From Candidatus Uhrbacteria bacterium (lineage in GTDB: Bacteria; Patescibacteriota; Patescibacteriia; CAIXNZ01): DNA of 8,333 bases. The stretch is taken from positions 1 to 8,333 of the forward strand of contig DSBA01000059.1 of the NCBI GenBank assembly GCA_011046145.1, read 5' to 3'. A program made the position numbers and the translations under genes. Positions 5,088-8,333 of this stretch are shown one piece after another; positions within the stretch are counted from its first letter, which is position 1, and each line of letters begins with the position of its first letter. A model generated the notes under the pieces. It worked only from the letters and a program-made list of their open reading frames with translations. It was not told the DNA's origin and ran no database searches.

Positions 5088-7790
5088 TTAGTTGCTTTTT
5101 CTCACAGCTCGGTAAAATAATAGCAAAATTAATGGCTGAAGAATGGCTAAAAAGTTAACTAAACTTTCTAGACCTTCTGGCTCTTTGCCATTTAGTTGAC
5201 AACCCCAGGTAATCTGCCCGCCGTTTTCTGAATAACTGCCATTGGCAGTCACGGAATTTGAATCCGGAGGCGGATCCAGGGGATTGTTTTCAATTTCATT
5301 AAGCACAAGATAAAAGATTAAATTTCTGCCGCCTAAACCATTATCAACTGTAGCGGTAATTTCCACGCCTTGCACTAAAAGCTTATGGCCCGGCAAAATT
5401 CCCCAGCTTGCCAGCCAGGTATTGTCTTCAAAAAGGACGTTACAGTAAATAGTGTCAGAATAAGAAATACTGACAGTCTGTTTTTTAAGGCCATTGGCAA
5501 AAATAACATTGGACCAAGCTAAGCCCCCGCCCTGGCAGTGAAGTTCAGGATAATTATAACTGCCCTGGTACTCAAAGCTCAAAGTGCCGTTAGAATAAAT
5601 TGTCACTGCATCTTCTGGGTTAGGCGGCGGCGGAATGGGCTCTGGTTCGGGCTCTGGTTCTGGTTCGGGCTCTGGCAAAGGTTCTGGCAAACTGCCGCCC
5701 CCTGTGCCAAAATCCCCTTCATAAACCAAAATCAAAGTGTCCAATGCCACTTTATGGCTAGCCACGCTGCTTTGAGGGCTTGAAATTCCAACAGAATATT
5801 GCCAATCGTCATAAAAGTCAAAAGTGCCAAGATAGGCTTTTTTATTCTCATTGTTATTAACTTGGCTGATATTTACCACATACGGATTGGCCAGTCCAGT
5901 ACGGTTATGCCAAATCTCGTAACGGACATTATCAGCCTGGGCATAATAGCGCGGAATAATCGCATAAATTGACCAGGCCCCGCTTATTGGCACGTAAAAA
6001 TTCCAGGAAGCCGGGCAATTATCTCCGGCGTTTTTCAGCCAGATATGATTGGCCCAACCAACAGGAGATAAAGGCAAGCCGTCATAAAGCCTGCCTTGCC
6101 GCTGCCAGCAAGCCAGGTCAAATTCCACATCAACCAAGCCATTTAAATCACGGTCATAACCGTGAATGTAAAGGCTGAATTGATTGCCATTGACCAAGTC
6201 ACGATTATTCTCAATGAATTCCAGCGGATCCACAAAGTAATCCAGATAAGCCAGGTCATCAACCGGCCAATAGCCAGCGCCAAGCTGGCTGTAGCCATTA
6301 ATCCTGATTTCAAAATGCAGGTGCGGGCTATAATTGCCATTGCCATCGCCAACCGTGCCAATTTGCCAGCCTTTTTGCACATAAGTCTGCTGTTTGACCA
6401 ACTGGCTTTGGCTGATTATTTGCCCGTCAGATTTTATGACTTTAATCTCATTCAAATGACCGTAAAGCACAAATATTTCATTCACAACCGAGCCATTGCT
6501 TAGGGTGAAATATTTGCCGGGCAGTGATTGAATGCGCAGAATCAAGTAATTGCCCCAACCGCTTGTCCAGCCAAAATTCCAGATCAAAGCATTGCCAATG
6601 GCAAATAGCGGCTCGCCAAAATCATTGACGCCCTTTAGGTTCAGATCAATGCCCAGATGGATCTTAAGAAGAAAAGCAAACAAGGAACCAAAAGGCTGGT
6701 AATCATACCAGGCGCCAATAGGAATCTGGCTGTCTATTTCAATTCGGTGAATTTTTTCAGCATTGACAGGAAACCTTAGGCTATCAGCATAACGGTAATC
6801 CTGAACCGGCTGCTCTAAAGTTATACAGCCTTCAACCACTTCACTATTTAGCGACCCTTTAAAAGCATTCAATCGGTAGCAATACTGGCCAGGGCTTAAA
6901 CCCGCATCAGTATAGGTTTTTGTATTAGCTGGCAAAGTCGCCAAATATGTCCAGTTACGGCTAAGCAAAAATCCGTCTTCATCATCAGCATTATCCTGCC
7001 AGTTCAAAACAATGTTTTGACCGTTTACAGCTAGAGTCAGATTAGAAGGCGCGGCCGGAGCAACCGGTTGCGGTTCCACAGGATCTGACTGCCAATTAAA
7101 TGTTACTGTAATCGGTCCGCCAGGTTCATAAGCAATATTACCAGCCTTGTCTTTCACCCAAAGCGTAAAAGTGTAATTGCCCTGGACCGGCGCTGTAAAA
7201 TTACAGCTGGCAGAAGAACCGGCAAATTCCTTATAGTATTGGTTTGGCAAACCAGAAGGCGTCCAGCCGGACAGATTATAGCCAGAAGGGACAACTGCAT
7301 AAATACGCAAAGCTTCTACGCCGCTCAAATTATCACTGGCCAAAACATAAATGGTAAACTGGTTTTGGCTTATAATTTGACCGTTGTAGAGGTTGCTAAA
7401 ATACGCGTCAGGCAGAATTTGGTCGGAAATAACTTCCACTTGCGGACCATATTCCCAGGTGCCATCACTTTTAAAAACCCAGTAAGTAATGACAAACTTC
7501 TGGTTGGCAATACCGTCTAGACGCCACATTACCCGCTGGGTAACATAGTCCAGATCATAGTACCACCAGCCATTAGCGTATTTCCAGCCAGAATTTAGCC
7601 CTTGGCTATTATCGGACAAGCCCCTTACATAAGCACGCCACCAAACATAACTGCTGGCATTATCCACGCCAAATTCAATGCCGTTTTCATTGGTAGGATT
7701 CATTTTAATGTGAAGTTCGTGAGCCCAAGACTTGCCAGCCATTAGAAAAATAATGACTGCCACCATTGCCGCTAAAAGTCGTTTTTTCAT
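5088..7790 (-). CDS. Secreted, membrane-anchored modular M23 (LytM-type) metallopeptidase
   Basis: This 900-residue protein is predicted to cut peptidoglycan cross-links or another Gly-rich peptide outside the cell. In order: signal peptide (1-23, ending SWA); an unrecognised aromatic-rich domain (24-120); an Ig-like domain (about 125-233, with VKDKAGNIA); an Fn3-like domain (about 245-326); an M23 peptidase (about 340-527); a golvesin-like carbohydrate-binding-type domain (about 534-691, with GAWSIYAIIPR and YLGTFDFYDDW); a Pro-Glu linker (702-726); a beta-rich domain (about 730-840); and a C-terminal membrane helix (874-894) with an RAVRKSN tail. The zinc ligands H378, D382 (HLGID) and H492 and the catalytic H445 (YGHL) and H490 (HLHFE) are all present, so it should be active. 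I start at the ATG at 7790, which opens the signal peptide. A TTG at 7883 would add 31 residues encoded mostly by a hairpin. The ribosome site is weak (AAGGA at 7807-7803). Confidence 0.85.
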   Translation of the reverse strand: MKKRLLAAMVAVIIFLMAGKSWAHELHIKMNPTNENGIEFGVDNASSYVWWRAYVRGLSDNSQGLNSGWKYANGWWYYDLDYVTQRVMWRLDGIANQKFVITYWVFKSDGTWEYGPQVEVISDQILPDAYFSNLYNGQIISQNQFTIYVLASDNLSGVEALRIYAVVPSGYNLSGWTPSGLPNQYYKEFAGSSASCNFTAPVQGNYTFTLWVKDKAGNIAYEPGGPITVTFNWQSDPVEPQPVAPAAPSNLTLAVNGQNIVLNWQDNADDEDGFLLSRNWTYLATLPANTKTYTDAGLSPGQYCYRLNAFKGSLNSEVVEGCITLEQPVQDYRYADSLRFPVNAEKIHRIEIDSQIPIGAWYDYQPFGSLFAFLLKIHLGIDLNLKGVNDFGEPLFAIGNALIWNFGWTSGWGNYLILRIQSLPGKYFTLSNGSVVNEIFVLYGHLNEIKVIKSDGQIISQSQLVKQQTYVQKGWQIGTVGDGNGNYSPHLHFEIRINGYSQLGAGYWPVDDLAYLDYFVDPLEFIENNRDLVNGNQFSLYIHGYDRDLNGLVDVEFDLACWQRQGRLYDGLPLSPVGWANHIWLKNAGDNCPASWNFYVPISGAWSIYAIIPRYYAQADNVRYEIWHNRTGLANPYVVNISQVNNNENKKAYLGTFDFYDDWQYSVGISSPQSSVASHKVALDTLILVYEGDFGTGGGSLPEPLPEPEPEPEPEPEPIPPPPNPEDAVTIYSNGTLSFEYQGSYNYPELHCQGGGLAWSNVIFANGLKKQTVSISYSDTIYCNVLFEDNTWLASWGILPGHKLLVQGVEITATVDNGLGGRNLIFYLVLNEIENNPLDPPPDSNSVTANGSYSENGGQITWGCQLNGKEPEGLESLVNFLAILQPLILLLFYRAVRKSN
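5613..5687 (-). repeat. Low-complexity Pro-Glu linker repeats
   Basis: On the plus strand, ggctctggttc and ggttctggttcg alternate through about 5638-5690, encoding LPEPLPEPEPEP and similar. The DNA is locally repetitive in 6- and 18-bp periods, so linker length can change by slippage. It separates the golvesin-like domain from the C-terminal beta-rich domain and membrane anchor. Confidence 0.75.
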
Positions 7791-7818
7791 TTCTTTCTCT
7801 TTTCCTTTTCTTAATTTG

Positions 7819-7854
7819 CTTGGGCTGGCTCGGCTTATGCCGAGCCAGCCCAAG
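7819..7854 (-). repeat. Perfect 16-bp hairpin just upstream of the M23 gene
   Basis: cttgggctggctcggc (7819-7834) pairs perfectly with gccgagccagcccaag (7839-7854) around a 4-base loop. It ends 28 bases before the ATG at 7790. The minus-strand sequence after it is CAAATTAAGAAAAGG, with no U tract, so it is not an ordinary terminator. GC content is far above the surroundings. Confidence 0.85.
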
Positions 7855-7937
7855 GTTAGAGGCCTTGCTTTTTGGTTAACCAATTAACGTGCCTTTGCTG
7901 TTTTTAATTTCCTTTATTTTTTCTTTCCTTCTCCTTT

Positions 7938-7971
7938 CCGCGGGGATTTGGCTTGCGCCAAATCCCCGCGG
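7938..7971 (-). repeat. Perfect 15-bp hairpin with a GCAA tetraloop
   Basis: ccgcggggatttggc (7938-7952) pairs perfectly with gccaaatccccgcgg (7957-7971). In the minus-strand RNA the loop is GCAA, a stable GNRA tetraloop. The 3' flank is purine-rich (AAAGGAGAAGGAAAG), again without a U tract. It shares CCGCGG at its ends with the outer stem at 3433-3512. Confidence 0.85.
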
Positions 7972-8034
7972 CTTACCAGACAGTTTGCAAATCACTTTTC
8001 AACGCGCCCAAAATTGTTTTTAAGATCTTATCTA

Positions 8035-8079
8035 TCACCTCCCTTTTTTTGTTATTATTTTTAAAAAATCACCTCCTTT
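8035..8079 (-). promoter_or_regulatory. Two extended anti-16S ribosome-site sequences lacking a start codon
   Basis: AAAGGAGGTGA (8079-8069) and GGGAGGTGA (8043-8035) match almost the full complement of the 16S 3' end. No ATG, GTG or TTG follows either at normal distance. The only overlapping start is GTG at 8038, inside the second site, which would encode 21 residues (IDKILKTILGALKSDLQTVW after the start). Confidence 0.55.
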
Positions 8080-8112
8080 CCTTTTTTATTCGGGCAAAAA
8101 TTGAATAACCAA

Positions 8113-8141
8113 AATTTATTTTCAAGCAACTAATTTTTCAA
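8113..8141 (-). promoter_or_regulatory. Possible promoter of the M23 gene
   Basis: TTGAAA (8141-8136), a 17-base spacer and TAAATT (8118-8113). It lies just after the upstream terminator and would give a leader of a little over 300 bases containing both ribosome-site sequences and both hairpins. Confidence 0.35.
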
Positions 8142-8158
8142 AGAACATTTTTATCAAC

Positions 8159-8186
8159 AAAAAAACACTTTCAAGCCTGAAAGCGC
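8159..8186 (-). terminator. Terminator of a transcription unit coming from the right
   Basis: On the minus strand GCGCTTTCA and TGAAAGTGT form a 9-bp stem with two G-U pairs around GGCT (8186-8165), followed by a run of T (8164-8159). The matching gene lies beyond, or barely inside, the right edge. Confidence 0.6.
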
Positions 8187-8333
8187 CCCGCTCCTTTTCT
8201 GTATTTTTTTATTTTTGTTTCCCCCTTCATTTTTTTAAAATTTTACAATTTTTATTTTCTACTTTAAAAATATCATGGCTGTTTTTTTAAGCAAGAGCCG
8301 ATTAAATAAAATTTCTGTTAAACTATCCTGACA

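Larger units (their letters stand above)
7791..8333. other. 543-bp gene-free region: leader of the M23 gene and end of an upstream unit
   Basis: No credible protein-coding frame is visible. Read on the minus strand the region is strongly purine-rich. From right to left it holds a terminator (8159-8186), a weak promoter (8113-8141), two extended ribosome-site sequences without start codons (8069-8079 and 8035-8043), a hairpin (7938-7971), a small palindrome ttggttaaccaa (7872-7883) and another hairpin (7819-7854). A 24-codon frame is open from the right edge to a TAG at 8261-8259 and may be the tail of an upstream gene, but is too short to call. Confidence 0.6.

Noticed and set aside
5538..7520. 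Several plus-strand frames and one minus-strand frame of 69-113 codons inside the M23 gene
   Set aside because: All lie within the coding sequence of a well-supported protein with recognisable domains, and their products look like chance translations.
7791..7883. N-terminal extension of the M23 protein from TTG 7883
   Set aside because: It would add 31 residues translated mostly from a perfect hairpin in front of a standard signal peptide. An AAAGG site precedes the TTG, so it is not wholly excluded.
8259..8333. 24-codon open frame from the right edge to TAG 8261, and an 18-codon ATG frame further on ending in the 8159-8186 terminator
   Set aside because: Too short to separate from chance in such AT-rich DNA, and the ATG frame has no ribosome site. 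The first could still be the tail of a gene outside the window.
1..8333. Reassigned TGA codon, as in some CPR lineages
   Set aside because: All supported genes are complete with TAA or TAG stops, and none needs read-through of TGA.

Overview
The window is AT-rich bacterial DNA in which every gene I can support lies on the minus strand, so transcription runs right to left. The genes are short, use TAA or TAG stops, and mostly form single-gene units. Each such unit has a TTGACA-type promoter, a strong AGGAGG ribosome site and its own terminator hairpin. No stretch requires a reassigned TGA codon. The AT content, the many surface or membrane proteins of unknown function, the coiled-coil protein built of DQRFEQ heptads and an intergenic GAGACGCATTG palindrome all suggest an uncultivated small-genome lineage, perhaps Patescibacteria (CPR). 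No rRNA or universal marker is present, so this assignment is a guess. One protein (781-1431) looks like an outer-membrane barrel, which argues for caution.

Layout in the direction of transcription, from the right edge. Positions 8333-7791 hold no convincing gene. They contain the terminator of an upstream unit, a promoter, two near-perfect anti-Shine-Dalgarno complements without start codons, and two perfect GC-rich hairpins. Together these form a long leader for a 900-residue secreted, membrane-anchored M23 metallopeptidase with Ig-like, Fn3-like and golvesin-like modules (7790-5088). A two-gene operon follows: a lipoprotein (4839-4111) and a coiled-coil protein with 13 heptads encoded by 21-bp tandem repeats (4090-3527). 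A terminator-like stem at 3512-3433 carries a separate perfect palindrome in its loop. Next come a 92-residue SemiSWEET/PQ-loop half-transporter (3167-2889), an alpha/beta hydrolase that starts with TTG (2709-1855), a 42-residue one-helix membrane protein (1707-1579), a 216-residue secreted beta-rich protein (1431-781) and a membrane-anchored seven-cysteine protein (620-102).

The left end is the edge of an insertion sequence. A TGTCCCCC end lies at 118, and a transposase-like reading frame starts at 56 and leaves the window. The element appears to have inserted into the 3' part of the cysteine protein gene, whose last few codons and stop are supplied by the element.

The shared theme is the cell envelope: at least six of the eight complete genes encode proteins with signal peptides, lipoboxes or membrane segments. 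No known multi-gene pathway or defence system is recognisable. The features most worth following are the M23 modular protein with its structured leader, the variable-looking heptad array, the nested hairpin and the insertion-truncated gene.
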